Assembly (NCBI GenBank): GCA_946479825.1 | Contig: CAMLHU010000005.1 | Location: forward strand, 1-23,004 | Source: an uncultured Gemmatimonadota bacterium | Lineage (GTDB): Bacteria > Gemmatimonadota > Gemmatimonadetes > Gemmatimonadales > GWC2-71-9 | Direction of reading: 5' to 3' | Length of the DNA stretch: 23,004 nt | Part shown: positions 6,251 to 15,152 of the stretch, in pieces | Numbering within the stretch: the first letter of the stretch is position 1 | Layout of the letters: the number at the start of each line of letters is the position of its first letter | Program-made: the position numbers and the translations under genes | Notes under the pieces: generated by a model | Seen by the model: only the letters and a program-made list of their open reading frames with translations | Told to the model about the DNA's origin: nothing | The model's database searches: none

Positions 6251-9200
6251 CCTCTCCCCCCGCCCCCGTCACCCTCCCCAACCCTGCCCGTGCCTGCAGC
6301 ACCAGCGGCACGACCCGGGGATCGACGTCCTTCCACTGTGTAAGGACGCTGCGGTACTCGCGCTCGGCATCCTGGCGCCGGCCCAGCCGCTCGTCCGCCA
6401 GGCCACGCACCAATCGGGCCCACCCCACCGCCGCCCACCGCGCGTCGTACTGGTTCGGCGCCAGCATCTCGGGGTCGTAGGCGGTGAGTGCGTCGAGCGT
6501 GGCCTGGTAGTCGCCCAGCAGGTAGTGCGCCCACGCGCTCACGATCCTCGGCGTGCCGACCCAGCCGCCCAGGTCCCAGTGGTATTCCCGGCCCGCGGCG
6601 TCCGCGCGCGTCAGCGCCTTGCGCGCCGCGGTCGTGTCGCGCCGGGCGATCGCCACCAGCGCCGCGACCTCGCCCGGCAACTGGTCGCCGGTGAGGGCGG
6701 CGAACTCGGTCACGGCGGTGGTGTCGGCCGCGGGCGCGAGCAGGAGCCCCACCGCGGCCGGGGCGCCGCTCCGCGCGATCGGCACCCGCTGCGCCGGCTT
6801 GGCGCTCCGCGCCGCCTCCGCCACGCTGCGCCAGGCCTTCCGCAGCTCCGCGGCCGCCCCGGCGGGGCCGTAGGCCTGTCCCGCCTGGATCTGGTCGAAG
6901 TACCGCCAGTCCACCGACGCCGGCGCGCCCATCGCATCGAGCATCTCGGTGCGGAGCGGACGGGTGAGTGCCACCAGCCTGAGCGCGGACGGCAGGTCGC
7001 CGGCGTAGAGGAACGGGTTGGCCGTCGCCAGCAGCCCGCCATACTCCTCGGCGGAGAACCGGTCCAGGTGGTCGGGATCGGCCGCGAGCGAGTCGAACGC
7101 CGGGCGCAGCACCGCGAGCGCGCCGTTCACGTCGCCGGCCGCGAACCGCGCCCGCCCCTCCAGCAGCATCGCGGTGGTCGGGTCGAGGTCGATCGGCGCG
7201 AGCCGCATCCGGTCGATCTCCTGCACCGCGCTCTGCACGTCGTGCGCGGCGGCGAAAGCGTCGATGAGCGCGCGGTGCGCCCGCTCGGTCCCGGGCTGGA
7301 CCGCCACCCAGTCGCGGCCCAGCTGGATCCCGGCGCGGCGGGCGCGCTGCACCGCCTGGGCGCGGACCACGCTGTCGAGGCCGGTCCCCGGCGCGAACGA
7401 ATCCGGCGCCACCAGCGCAAAGACGGGCCGGTCGCGCGCCGCGTCGGTGTACATCATCGCCACGTGCTCGTACACCAGCGCGTACGCGGGGTCGAGCGCC
7501 AGGGCGTGGCGGAAGGCCCGGAGCGACGCGGTCATCTTCCGCGCCCGCCCCACCGCGGTGGAGTCGGTGTCGTGGAACCAGGCGTCGCCCAGCGCGTACC
7601 ACGCGTCGGTGTCGGTGCTGTCCTGCGCCAGCAGCCGGGTGTAGAGCTCGCGCGCGCGGGGAAGGTCGCCGTTCACGAAGCTCTGGTAGGCGCTGATGAG
7701 CGCCTGGGTCCGCGCCGGCAGCTTGGCGGCGTATTGCCCGGCGTAGGCGATGGCGCGCCGGCCCTCGCGGTCGTTCCCGCCGCCGATCCACCCGCGCGTG
7801 AGCGCGAGCTTGTAGTACGCCAGCCCGAAGGTGCTGTCGAGCGCGGTGGCGCGCTCCAGCGCGGTGTCCGCCGCCTCGAGCTCCCAGTGGTTCAGGTGGT
7901 CGATGCCGGTGAGGTAGGCCCGATAGGCCTCGAGCGAGCTGGTGGTGGCGTCGGCGAGCCCCGGGGTGAGTCCCCCCGGCGCGCCCGAGACGTTGAGCAG
8001 GCGCGCGGCCAGCTGGTCGAACGCCACCCGCACGTCGCTGTCGGCGGGGACGGAGGCCTGGGCCAGGTCCACCCGCGCGCCGGACGCGACGTCGATCATC
8101 CGGGCGGTCAGGTGGAGCGAATCGGCCGAGCGCTCGAAATCCCCCGCGACCAGGGTCCACACCCCCGCCTCGCGCGCGAGCGCGCGCGCGACGTCGAGTC
8201 CCACCGGGTCGCCCAGCTCGAGCTTTCGCTTGGCGAAGAGGTCGTGCACCCGCGCCTGGTCCACGACGGTGAGGTCGCTCCACTGCGCCAGGTCGAGGCC
8301 GAGCATGCTCACGCTGCCCTGGCGAAGCCAGTCGAGCGTCGAGTCCCGCCGCAGGTTGTCGAACGGCAGCACCAGGATGGAGTGCCGCGGGTTGACCCCG
8401 GCGGGCGGCCCGCCGCTCCGGAAGGCCGCGCGGGCCACCAGCGCCACGGCCGCGAGCGCGACGACACCGGCCCCGATCCACGCCCAGGTGCGGTGGCGCC
8501 GCGGGGCGGCCGCGGGGCTTTCGCCCAGCACCGCGCGCCGGAAGGCGAGCCCGTCGGCGAAGCGATCGTGCGGCGACTTGGCCAGCGCCCGCATCACCGC
8601 GGCCGCGAGCGCGGGCGGCGTGTCGGGCCGGATCTTGCCGATCGGTACCGGCGCCTCGGCGATCTGCATCGTCACCACGGTCGCGTTGCTGGCCGCGCGG
8701 AACGGCGGGTGGCCGGCGAGCATTTCGTAGGCCACCACGCCGAGCGCGTAGAGGTCGCTGCGGTGGTCCACCGTCTCGCCGGCCGCCTGCTCGGGGCTCA
8801 TATACGTCGGCGTCCCGATGGCCATCCCCTGCCCCGTGATCACCGCCGACCCTTCGGCCGCCATCACCCGCGCGATGCCGAAGTCGGTGAGGAGCGCCCG
8901 TCCGGTGTCGCGGTCGAGGAGGACGTTTTCCGGCTTCACGTCGCGGTGGACCACCCCCTGGCGCCCGGCCGCGGCCAGCCCGTCGGCAAGGTCGGCCACG
9001 ATGCGGGCCACGTCCTCGACCGGCAGCTTCCCCTCGCGCGTCAGCCGCTGCCGCAGGCTCTCGCCCGGCACCCAGTCCATCACGTAGTAGAAGAGGCCGG
9101 TGGTCTCGCCGGCGGTGTGGACGGTGACGATGTTGGGGTGGCGCAGCCGCGCGACGAGCCGCGCTTCGGCGAGGAATCGCTGGGTGATGGAGGCGTGGAC

Positions 9201-9368
9201 GGCGAGTTCGGGGCGGATGACCTTGACCGCCACCGGGCGGTCCAGGGTCACGTCTCGGGCGAGGAAGACCACGCCCATGCCCCCCTGCCCGATCTCCCCT
9301 TCGAGCCGGTACTGGGCGCCGAGCGCGGCCTGAAGCCGGCTTTGCAGCTGCGAGTTGTCGGCGGTCAC
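6222..9368 (-). CDS. Transmembrane Ser/Thr protein kinase with TolB-like and TPR region
   Basis: A 1048-residue protein when read from GTG at 9368. The kinase domain (about 20-275) has all key residues: glycine loop GQGGMG (27-32), Lys49 in VAVKV, the HRDVKPEN catalytic loop (Asp143, Asn148), DFG (162-164) and SPE (191-193). A single membrane helix lies at about 295-314. Then follows a TolB-N-like segment opening with ILVLPFDN (about 331-338) and a long helical region with TPR-like repeats to the C-terminus. So the kinase is cytoplasmic and the repeats are probably outside. The start is uncertain: the frame continues upstream to a GTG at 9473, but a -10-like TATCTT at 9440-9435 would lie inside that extension and the extra residues are low-complexity. 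The last residues (from about 1033, Gly/Trp/Val-rich) are encoded by low-complexity DNA and a heptad repeat and are probably not ancestral. Confidence 0.92.
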   Translation of the reverse strand: MTADNSQLQSRLQAALGAQYRLEGEIGQGGMGVVFLARDVTLDRPVAVKVIRPELAVHASITQRFLAEARLVARLRHPNIVTVHTAGETTGLFYYVMDWVPGESLRQRLTREGKLPVEDVARIVADLADGLAAAGRQGVVHRDVKPENVLLDRDTGRALLTDFGIARVMAAEGSAVITGQGMAIGTPTYMSPEQAAGETVDHRSDLYALGVVAYEMLAGHPPFRAASNATVVTMQIAEAPVPIGKIRPDTPPALAAAVMRALAKSPHDRFADGLAFRRAVLGESPAAAPRRHRTWAWIGAGVVALAAVALVARAAFRSGGPPAGVNPRHSILVLPFDNLRRDSTLDWLRQGSVSMLGLDLAQWSDLTVVDQARVHDLFAKRKLELGDPVGLDVARALAREAGVWTLVAGDFERSADSLHLTARMIDVASGARVDLAQASVPADSDVRVAFDQLAARLLNVSGAPGGLTPGLADATTSSLEAYRAYLTGIDHLNHWELEAADTALERATALDSTFGLAYYKLALTRGWIGGGNDREGRRAIAYAGQYAAKLPARTQALISAYQSFVNGDLPRARELYTRLLAQDSTDTDAWYALGDAWFHDTDSTAVGRARKMTASLRAFRHALALDPAYALVYEHVAMMYTDAARDRPVFALVAPDSFAPGTGLDSVVRAQAVQRARRAGIQLGRDWVAVQPGTERAHRALIDAFAAAHDVQSAVQEIDRMRLAPIDLDPTTAMLLEGRARFAAGDVNGALAVLRPAFDSLAADPDHLDRFSAEEYGGLLATANPFLYAGDLPSALRLVALTRPLRTEMLDAMGAPASVDWRYFDQIQAGQAYGPAGAAAELRKAWRSVAEAARSAKPAQRVPIARSGAPAAVGLLLAPAADTTAVTEFAALTGDQLPGEVAALVAIARRDTTAARKALTRADAAGREYHWDLGGWVGTPRIVSAWAHYLLGDYQATLDALTAYDPEMLAPNQYDARWAAVGWARLVRGLADERLGRRQDAEREYRSVLTQWKDVDPRVVPLVLQARAGLGRVTGAGGEGWWVVGREG

Positions 9369-9425
9369 GTCGCGGTCGGCCCCCGCTGTGGCAGGTCCCG
9401 CTCCGCCGATCGGCGGCCGGGCGAA

Positions 9426-9440
9426 CCCCCCCCCAAGATA
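9426..9440 (-). promoter_or_regulatory. Possible promoter with an adjoining G9 tract
   Basis: On the minus strand TATCTT (9440-9435), the same hexamer seen before rnpB, is followed directly by nine G (9434-9426), where transcription would start. No convincing -35 is visible. It would give a leader of about 60 bases before the GTG at 9368. Confidence 0.35.
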
Positions 9441-9548
9441 CCCGTCCGCTCCACCCCGGCCAGAGACGGACACCCATCCTCAGACGCGTGAGACGTCCCG
9501 ATGGTTGCGTTTTGCACCCCGGCCGGGGCGCTTTGGGTGCGGGGCGGG

Positions 9549-9565
9549 TTGACCGGTCGTTGACC
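9549..9565 (+). promoter_or_regulatory. Tandem TTGACC boxes upstream of the AraC-type regulator
   Basis: TTGACC occurs at 9549-9554 and again at 9560-9565, one helical turn apart, 44-60 bases before the ATG at 9609. Either copy could be a -35 element, although no good -10 follows at 16-18 bases. The pair could equally be a regulator-binding direct repeat. Confidence 0.35.
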
Positions 9566-9608
9566 GCAGAGGGCTACCGTGGCCGCGGAACCGACCGGAG
9601 GCACGCAG

Positions 9609-10475
9609 ATGGTGGAGCGGCAGGTACGCACGGAGAGCGCGGCGGTCGCGGCGGTGCTCGACCCGCGGGAGCGGGCGCGGGTCGAGGCGGCGGTCGGCGG
9701 GGGGATCGCGGTGGTGCACCGCGACTCCATTCCCGACGCGATCCGCGCGGTGCGGGAGCGGCCGGTGCGTGCGGTGCTCGTGTCGGTGCAGCGCTGCACC
9801 GCCGAGTCGCTGGCGGACGTCGACCGGTTGGTGAAGGGCTTCCCGGCCATCCCCACGGTGGCGCTGGTCTCGGAGCACAGCGGTGCCGTGACCGAGACGC
9901 TGCTCCACTTCGGCGCCCGCGGCGTCCGCGACGTGGTGGACGTCTCCGATCCCGCCGGCTGGCAGCGGCTCCGCGCCCTCGTGAGCGCGCCACCCGACCG
10001 CAACGGCGCCCGCATCCTGGCGCCGCTCCTCGACGGGCTCGGCGAGGTGCCGGCCGACACCCGGCTCTTCTTCGAGGCGCTGGTCCGCCTGGCGCCGACG
10101 ACGCTCACGGTGCGGCGGCTCTGCCGGGCGCTCCGGGTGCGGCCCAGCACGCTGATGTCGCGGTTCGGGCGCGCCGGGCTGCCGAGCCCCAAGAGCTACC
10201 TCGCGGCGATGCGGCTGCTCCACGCCGCGCTGCTGTTCGAGGAGGAGCGCGGGCTCTCGGTCGCCGACGTGGCGTACCGGCTCGACTATTCCTCGCCCCA
10301 GAGCTTCGGCCGCCACCTGCGGGCGCTGATGGGCGTGAGCGGCGCGGAGTTCCGGCGCCGGTTCCCGTTCCCCGTCGCCCTCGAACGCTATCTCACGCTG
10401 ATGATCTTCCCGTACCGGACCACGTTCCGTGCCTTCCACCCCTTGTCACCAGGGACCTGGAACAGCGGACACTGA
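9609..10475 (+). CDS. AraC-type transcriptional regulator with receiver-like N-terminus
   Basis: A 288-residue protein. The ATG at 9609 is chosen because GGAGG (9597-9601) lies 7 bases upstream; an earlier in-frame ATG at 9579 lacks this. Residues about 32-130 have the alternating strand/helix pattern of a receiver domain, but the strand that should carry the phosphate-accepting Asp reads AVLVSV, with Ser in its place, so phosphorylation is unlikely. Residues about 154-251 form a double helix-turn-helix of AraC type (RRLCRALRVRPSTLMSRFG, then LSVADVAYRLDYSSPQSFGR, then an FRRR end). A tail of about 37 residues follows. It is divergent from the large kinase gene with a 240-base shared upstream region, so control of that gene or itself is a reasonable guess. 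Confidence 0.87.
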   Translation: MVERQVRTESAAVAAVLDPRERARVEAAVGGGIAVVHRDSIPDAIRAVRERPVRAVLVSVQRCTAESLADVDRLVKGFPAIPTVALVSEHSGAVTETLLHFGARGVRDVVDVSDPAGWQRLRALVSAPPDRNGARILAPLLDGLGEVPADTRLFFEALVRLAPTTLTVRRLCRALRVRPSTLMSRFGRAGLPSPKSYLAAMRLLHAALLFEEERGLSVADVAYRLDYSSPQSFGRHLRALMGVSGAEFRRRFPFPVALERYLTLMIFPYRTTFRAFHPLSPGTWNSGH

Positions 10476-10496
10476 GTGCACGGCGTGGCACCGGGC

Positions 10497-10587
10497 GGGA
10501 AGAGGGGGGCGGAGGGAGAAGGGGAGAAGAGGAGAGGAGAAGAAGAGAAGAAGAGGCGAGGAGAAGAAGAGGAGAGGAGGAGGCGGC
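10497..10587 (+). repeat. Polypurine (GA-rich) low-complexity tract
   Basis: About 90 bases of almost pure G and A between two convergent genes, with uninterrupted purine runs at 10511-10556 (46 bases) and 10558-10583 (26 bases). It is built from GAGAAGA/GGAGAGGA-like units. Read from the other strand it is a pyrimidine tract and could act as a weak terminator region; no coding signal is credible. Confidence 0.9.
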
Positions 10588-10591
10588 AGCC

Positions 10592-10671
10592 CACGACTCA
10601 CGACCCACGACCAACGACCAACGACCATCGACCAATGACCCCACGACTCACGACCCACGACTCACGACCCC
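10592..10671. repeat. CACGACC heptad tandem array at the MCP gene end
   Basis: Eleven 7-base units with consensus CACGACC (variants AACGACC, ATCGACC, AATGACC, CACGACT) run from 10592 to 10669 with one extra C at 10641. On the minus strand the units read GGTCGTG/AGTCGTG. The stop codon of the MCP-type gene (TGA at 10664-10662) is formed at a unit boundary, and two further minus-strand TGA triplets at 10650 and 10600 cover the other two frames. Confidence 0.9.
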
Positions 10672-12221
10672 TTTAAGTGCGCCGTCGCCGTCCGGAGTCG
10701 TTCCGCCAGCAGGGCCAGCTGCTGTGACGTGCCCGCCAGCTCGGTCATCGCCTGGATCTGCTGCTGGGCGGAGCGGGCGGCGGCGTCGGAACTGCTCGCC
10801 GCGCCCTGGCTCACCTGGCTCACCCGGTCGAGCGCGGCGAGCAGCGCCGCCTGCAGGTCGGCCTGGCGGTGCGTGGCGTCCGCGGCCGCGGTGATCCGCT
10901 CGGCCGAACGCTGCACCCCGCCGGCCAGCTCGATCAGCGCCTCGTCCGCCTCGCGCGCCACCTGCGCGATGTCCTCCACCTGCGCGCGGCCGGTCTCCAT
11001 CGCGCGGGCGGCGCTCGCGATCCCCGCCTGCAGCTCCCCCACCAGCTCACCGACCTCGCGGGCCGATCGCCCGGCCTGCGCGGCGAGCGCCCGGACCTCT
11101 TCCGCGACCACGCTGAACCCCTGCCCCTCCCCCTCCGCCCGCGCCGCCTCGATGGCGGCGTTGAGCGAGAGCAGGTGGGTCTGGCGCGCGATGGTGGCGA
11201 TGGTCTGCGCGATCCCGCCGATCCGCGCGCTCATCGCCGTGAGCTCGGAGACGATCCTGCCGGTGGTGGTCACTTCGTTGCCGACGACGACGAGCGTGTC
11301 GCCCGCGCGGGCCACGCGCTCCCGGGCGCGTTCGGTGGTCGCGACGAGACGCGCCTCCTCGTCCTCCAGCTGCTGGAACCGCTGGCGCTGCGCTTCGGCC
11401 TCCGCCCGCGCCCCTTCGCCCTGCCGGCGGCTGTCCTCGGCCATCACCCGCTGCTGCTGAAGGTCCTGCGCCAGCCGGCTGGCGGCGCCCGAGAGCGCGT
11501 CGGCCGAGATCTGCAGCTCCTCGGTCGCGGCCGAGAGCTCCTCCGCGACCGCGGCCACCTCGGCCGATTCCTGCTGTACGGTCCGCGCGATCTCGGCGGT
11601 CTCGCCGGCCATCCGGTCGAACGCCACCTCCACCGCCGCGAGCGAGTCGTGGGCGGAGGTCCTGACCCGGGTGGAGAAATCCCCCGCGGTGGCGCGGTCC
11701 AGCGCCTCGCGCAGGCGGCCGAGCCTGGCTTCCGTCACCGCGGCGCGCTCCCGGAGCCCGAGCCCTACCGCGCCGACCAGGAACCCCTCGATGAGCCCGA
11801 TCGGCGGCACGTCGAACCCGGCCGCGATCGCGTGCGCGGCCACGACGGCAAGGCCGCCGCTCAGGGCGGCGAAGGCACCGGCCAGTCCTTCGGCGTCGGC
11901 GGCGTAGGGCAGCGTGGCCGCGAGTGCCAGGACGCCGAGCCCGGGGACCCCGGTGAGCGCGAGCGGCACGGCGGCGACCGCGAGGTCGAACCCGAGCGCC
12001 ACCGCCCAGGCCGATCGCCCGGACACGCCGCGGCGCGCGAGCGCGCCGGCGCCGAGGTTGAGCGCGCCGGCCAGGAGGAGGAACTGGGTCGCGGAGGCCC
12101 ACGGGACGTCGCGGCCGGCGGCGGGGTCGGCCAGCAGCAGGGCGACGGTCGCGCCAAAGAGCAGCCACCACCGGCGGCGGGCCGTGCGCTGGAAGAGGGT
12201 CAGGGTCGCGGGAGCGGCCAT
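10662..12221 (-). CDS. Methyl-accepting chemotaxis-type protein with a membrane-embedded N-terminus
   Basis: A 519-residue signalling protein. Residues 18-157 contain about five or six hydrophobic helices joined by short loops, so the sensory part is probably within the membrane rather than a large periplasmic domain. A HAMP-like stretch follows (about 157-205, with AGDFSTRV), then a long coiled coil. The conserved hairpin tip that contacts CheA/CheW is clear at about 346-377 (IARQTHLLSLNAAIEAARAE and on through GFSVVAEEVRALA). No C-terminal CheR-docking pentapeptide is present. The ATG at 12221 lies 14 bases after the pyrE stop, so it is probably co-transcribed with pyrE and the kinase. Its stop codon comes from the heptad array. 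The stimulus and partners are unknown; no che genes are in the window. Confidence 0.92.
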   Translation of the reverse strand: MAAPATLTLFQRTARRRWWLLFGATVALLLADPAAGRDVPWASATQFLLLAGALNLGAGALARRGVSGRSAWAVALGFDLAVAAVPLALTGVPGLGVLALAATLPYAADAEGLAGAFAALSGGLAVVAAHAIAAGFDVPPIGLIEGFLVGAVGLGLRERAAVTEARLGRLREALDRATAGDFSTRVRTSAHDSLAAVEVAFDRMAGETAEIARTVQQESAEVAAVAEELSAATEELQISADALSGAASRLAQDLQQQRVMAEDSRRQGEGARAEAEAQRQRFQQLEDEEARLVATTERARERVARAGDTLVVVGNEVTTTGRIVSELTAMSARIGGIAQTIATIARQTHLLSLNAAIEAARAEGEGQGFSVVAEEVRALAAQAGRSAREVGELVGELQAGIASAARAMETGRAQVEDIAQVAREADEALIELAGGVQRSAERITAAADATHRQADLQAALLAALDRVSQVSQGAASSSDAAARSAQQQIQAMTELAGTSQQLALLAERLRTATAHLKGS

Positions 12222-12235
12222 CGCGCGATCCGCGG

Positions 12236-12783
12236 TCAGGCGGTCCGGAGGCCGAGGAGGGTCGCGGTGGTGAGCGCCACGACCGGGTGGCCGGTGGCCT
12301 CCAGCACCTTGCGGCCGCCCTCTTCGCGATCCACGACGGCGAGGACGCCGACCACCTGGCCGCCGGCGTCCTCGACGGACCGGATCGCCTGCAGGGCGGA
12401 CCCGCCCGAGGTGATCACGTCCTCGACCACCACCACGCGGTCGCCGGCCCGGAAGTTCCCCTCGATGAGGCGAGCCGTGCCGTGGTCCTTGGCCTGCTTG
12501 CGGACGCTGAACGCGTCCACCACGGGCGGCGCGCCGGCGCTCGCGTGCGCGATGGCGTACGCCACCGGGTCGGCGCCCATCGTGAGTCCGCCGACCGCGG
12601 CCGGGGCCCAGCCCGCGTCGCGGATCGCGGCCAGGCCGAGCCGGCCGATCAGGGCCTGCCCGTCGGCGGACATCGTGGTGAGGCGGCAGTCGATGTAGTA
12701 GGAGGACTTGGCGCCCGAGGCGAGGGTGAAGTCGCCGTGCCGGATCGAGCGCCGCTTGAGGAGGGCGACGAGGGCGGCGTCGC

Positions 12784-12787
<4 letters not shown>
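12236..12787 (-). CDS. pyrE: Orotate phosphoribosyltransferase
   Basis: A 183-residue enzyme of pyrimidine synthesis that joins orotate to PRPP to make orotidine monophosphate. The PRPP-binding motif VVVVEDVITSGGS is at 118-130, and the flexible catalytic loop RKQAKDHG at 96-103 carries the expected lysines. The N-terminal part GDFTLASGAKSSYYIDCR (18-35) is typical of the family. The start is a GTG at 12787 that overlaps the stop of the kinase gene (GTGA), which points to translational coupling. Length is at the short end of the usual 180-215. Its placement between a protein kinase and a chemotaxis-type receptor is unusual, as no other pyrimidine gene is nearby. Confidence 0.95.
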
Positions 12788-13686
<899 letters not shown>

Positions 13687-13697
13687 GGGAATGCAGG

Positions 13698-13726
13698 AAG
13701 GTATCGCGCCGCCGAAGGCCCGACAA
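13698..13726 (-). promoter_or_regulatory. Putative promoter of the kinase-pyrE-MCP operon
   Basis: On the minus strand TTGTCG (13726-13721), a 17-base spacer, and TACCTT (13703-13698). The predicted transcript would start only a few bases before the ATG at 13686. Confidence 0.5.
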
Positions 13727-13740
13727 GACGCGCGCCTTCC

Positions 13741-13770
13741 TTGACGCTGTGTTTCCGGGGCCGCTAAGCT
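13741..13770 (+). promoter_or_regulatory. Putative promoter of the GWxTD lipoprotein gene
   Basis: TTGACG (13741-13746), an 18-base spacer, and TAAGCT (13765-13770) precede the AAGGAG ribosome binding site at 13780-13785. It lies 15 bases from the divergent kinase promoter, so the two may be co-regulated. Confidence 0.45.
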
Positions 13771-13790
13771 ACGGTCCCCAAGGAGCCCTG

Positions 13791-15152
13791 ATGCCCCGTC
13801 CAGCGGTCGCGGTCCGGTCCGGCGCCGTCCTCGCCGTCGTGCTCGGCGCCGCCGCCTGCGGGCAGTGGCAGCGGGTCGGTACCGCCCCCGCCGGCCCGAC
13901 CCCCGCCCAGACCCTCACCGACATCCTCGACCAGACGGCGGTCTTCCGCCGCCTCGGCCGCCTCACGTCCGCCGCCGGCATCCCGTTCGTCGGCGTCTTC
14001 GACGTGGTGCCCGGTCCCGCCGACACCGGCATCGGGATCCTGGCGGTCTCGCTCGAGAATCGCTCCTTCAGCTTCGAGCGCTCACCCTCCGGGTTCGAGG
14101 CCCGCTACCGCGCCGACATCGTCCTCACCCGGCCCGGCGCCCCGCCCATCGTCATCGGCCGGGACCAGACGGTGCGGGTGGCCACGTTCCAGGAGACGCT
14201 CCGCAACGACGAGAGCGTCCTCTTTCAGGAGCCGATCCGCCTGGCGCCGGGGGGCTACCACCTGGCGCTCACCATCACCGACCGCCGGTCCAACGCCCAG
14301 GGGCGCGCCGAGGCGGACGTGGTGATCCCCCCGGGGGGCCCGGGCGCCGTGTCCGCGCCGCTCTTCGTGTACGAGGTGACCCCGCGGACCGACCCGACCC
14401 AGCCGCTCAAGGTCATCGTCAATCCGCGCGGCGCGGTGGCCTACGGGGCCGACACCCTCGGTGTGTATGTGGAGGGCTACCGGATGCCCGCTGGCGCGCG
14501 CGTCCCCGTGACCGTGATCGACAGCCGCGATACGGTGCTCCGGCGCGACACGCTGGTGTTCACCGGGGCCACTCCCGTCGAAGGTCGGCTCCTCAAGATC
14601 ACGCCCGACAGCGCGCCGCTCGGCGAGCTGCGCGTCCAGGTCGGCGACAGCGCCCACCATCAGCAGGCCTCGGCCCTGGTGTCGCTCTCGTCGTCGTGGA
14701 TCGTGACCAACTACGACCAGATGGCCGACCTGCTGCGGTACTTCGGCCACGACGACGAACTCAAGGCGATCAAGAAGGCCGCCCCCGCCGACCGCCCGGG
14801 GCTGTGGCGCAAGTTCTGGAAGGACACCGACCCGAACCCGGCCACCCCCGAGAACGAGGCCATCGACGCCTACTTCACCCGCCTCGCCGCGGCCAACCGC
14901 CGGTTCACCGACGAAGGCATCGCGGGCTGGCTCACCGACCGCGGCAGCGTCTACATCTCCCTCGGCGAGCCCGACCAGGTCTACGACGCGAGCGCGTACA
15001 ACCAGGGCCGCATCATCCGCTGGGACTACACCCAGCTCCAGCTGACGCTCTACTTCGTGGACGAGACCGGCTTCGGGCGGTTCAGGCTCACGATCGCCTC
15101 GCGCGCGGACTTCGATCGCGTGGTGGACCGGTTGCGTAGGATGGGGAAGTAG
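13791..15152 (+). CDS. GWxTD domain-containing predicted lipoprotein
   Basis: A 453-residue exported protein. The ATG at 13791 follows AAGGAG by 5 bases and opens a lipoprotein-type signal with Cys23 (GAAAC; the -3 residue is Ala rather than the commoner Leu, so lipid attachment is likely but not certain). Residues about 50-295 look like beta-rich extracytoplasmic domains. The C-terminal domain (about 300-430) carries the defining motif GWLTD (379-383) within TDEGIAGWLTDRGSVYISLG. The GWxTD family is found mostly in Gemmatimonadota, Bacteroidota and Acidobacteriota relatives and its biochemical role is not established. The gene stands alone between a divergent kinase operon and polA. No terminator hairpin is evident after it. 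Confidence 0.93.
   Translation: MPRPAVAVRSGAVLAVVLGAAACGQWQRVGTAPAGPTPAQTLTDILDQTAVFRRLGRLTSAAGIPFVGVFDVVPGPADTGIGILAVSLENRSFSFERSPSGFEARYRADIVLTRPGAPPIVIGRDQTVRVATFQETLRNDESVLFQEPIRLAPGGYHLALTITDRRSNAQGRAEADVVIPPGGPGAVSAPLFVYEVTPRTDPTQPLKVIVNPRGAVAYGADTLGVYVEGYRMPAGARVPVTVIDSRDTVLRRDTLVFTGATPVEGRLLKITPDSAPLGELRVQVGDSAHHQQASALVSLSSSWIVTNYDQMADLLRYFGHDDELKAIKKAAPADRPGLWRKFWKDTDPNPATPENEAIDAYFTRLAAANRRFTDEGIAGWLTDRGSVYISLGEPDQVYDASAYNQGRIIRWDYTQLQLTLYFVDETGFGRFRLTIASRADFDRVVDRLRRMGK

Noticed and set aside
6135..9491. An 1118-residue plus-strand frame opposite the large kinase
   Set aside because: It is an Arg/His/Val-rich shadow frame with no domain. The minus strand holds an intact kinase and repeat domain.
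10592..10671. CRISPR array
   Set aside because: The units are 7 bases long and directly adjacent, with no spacers and no cas genes nearby.
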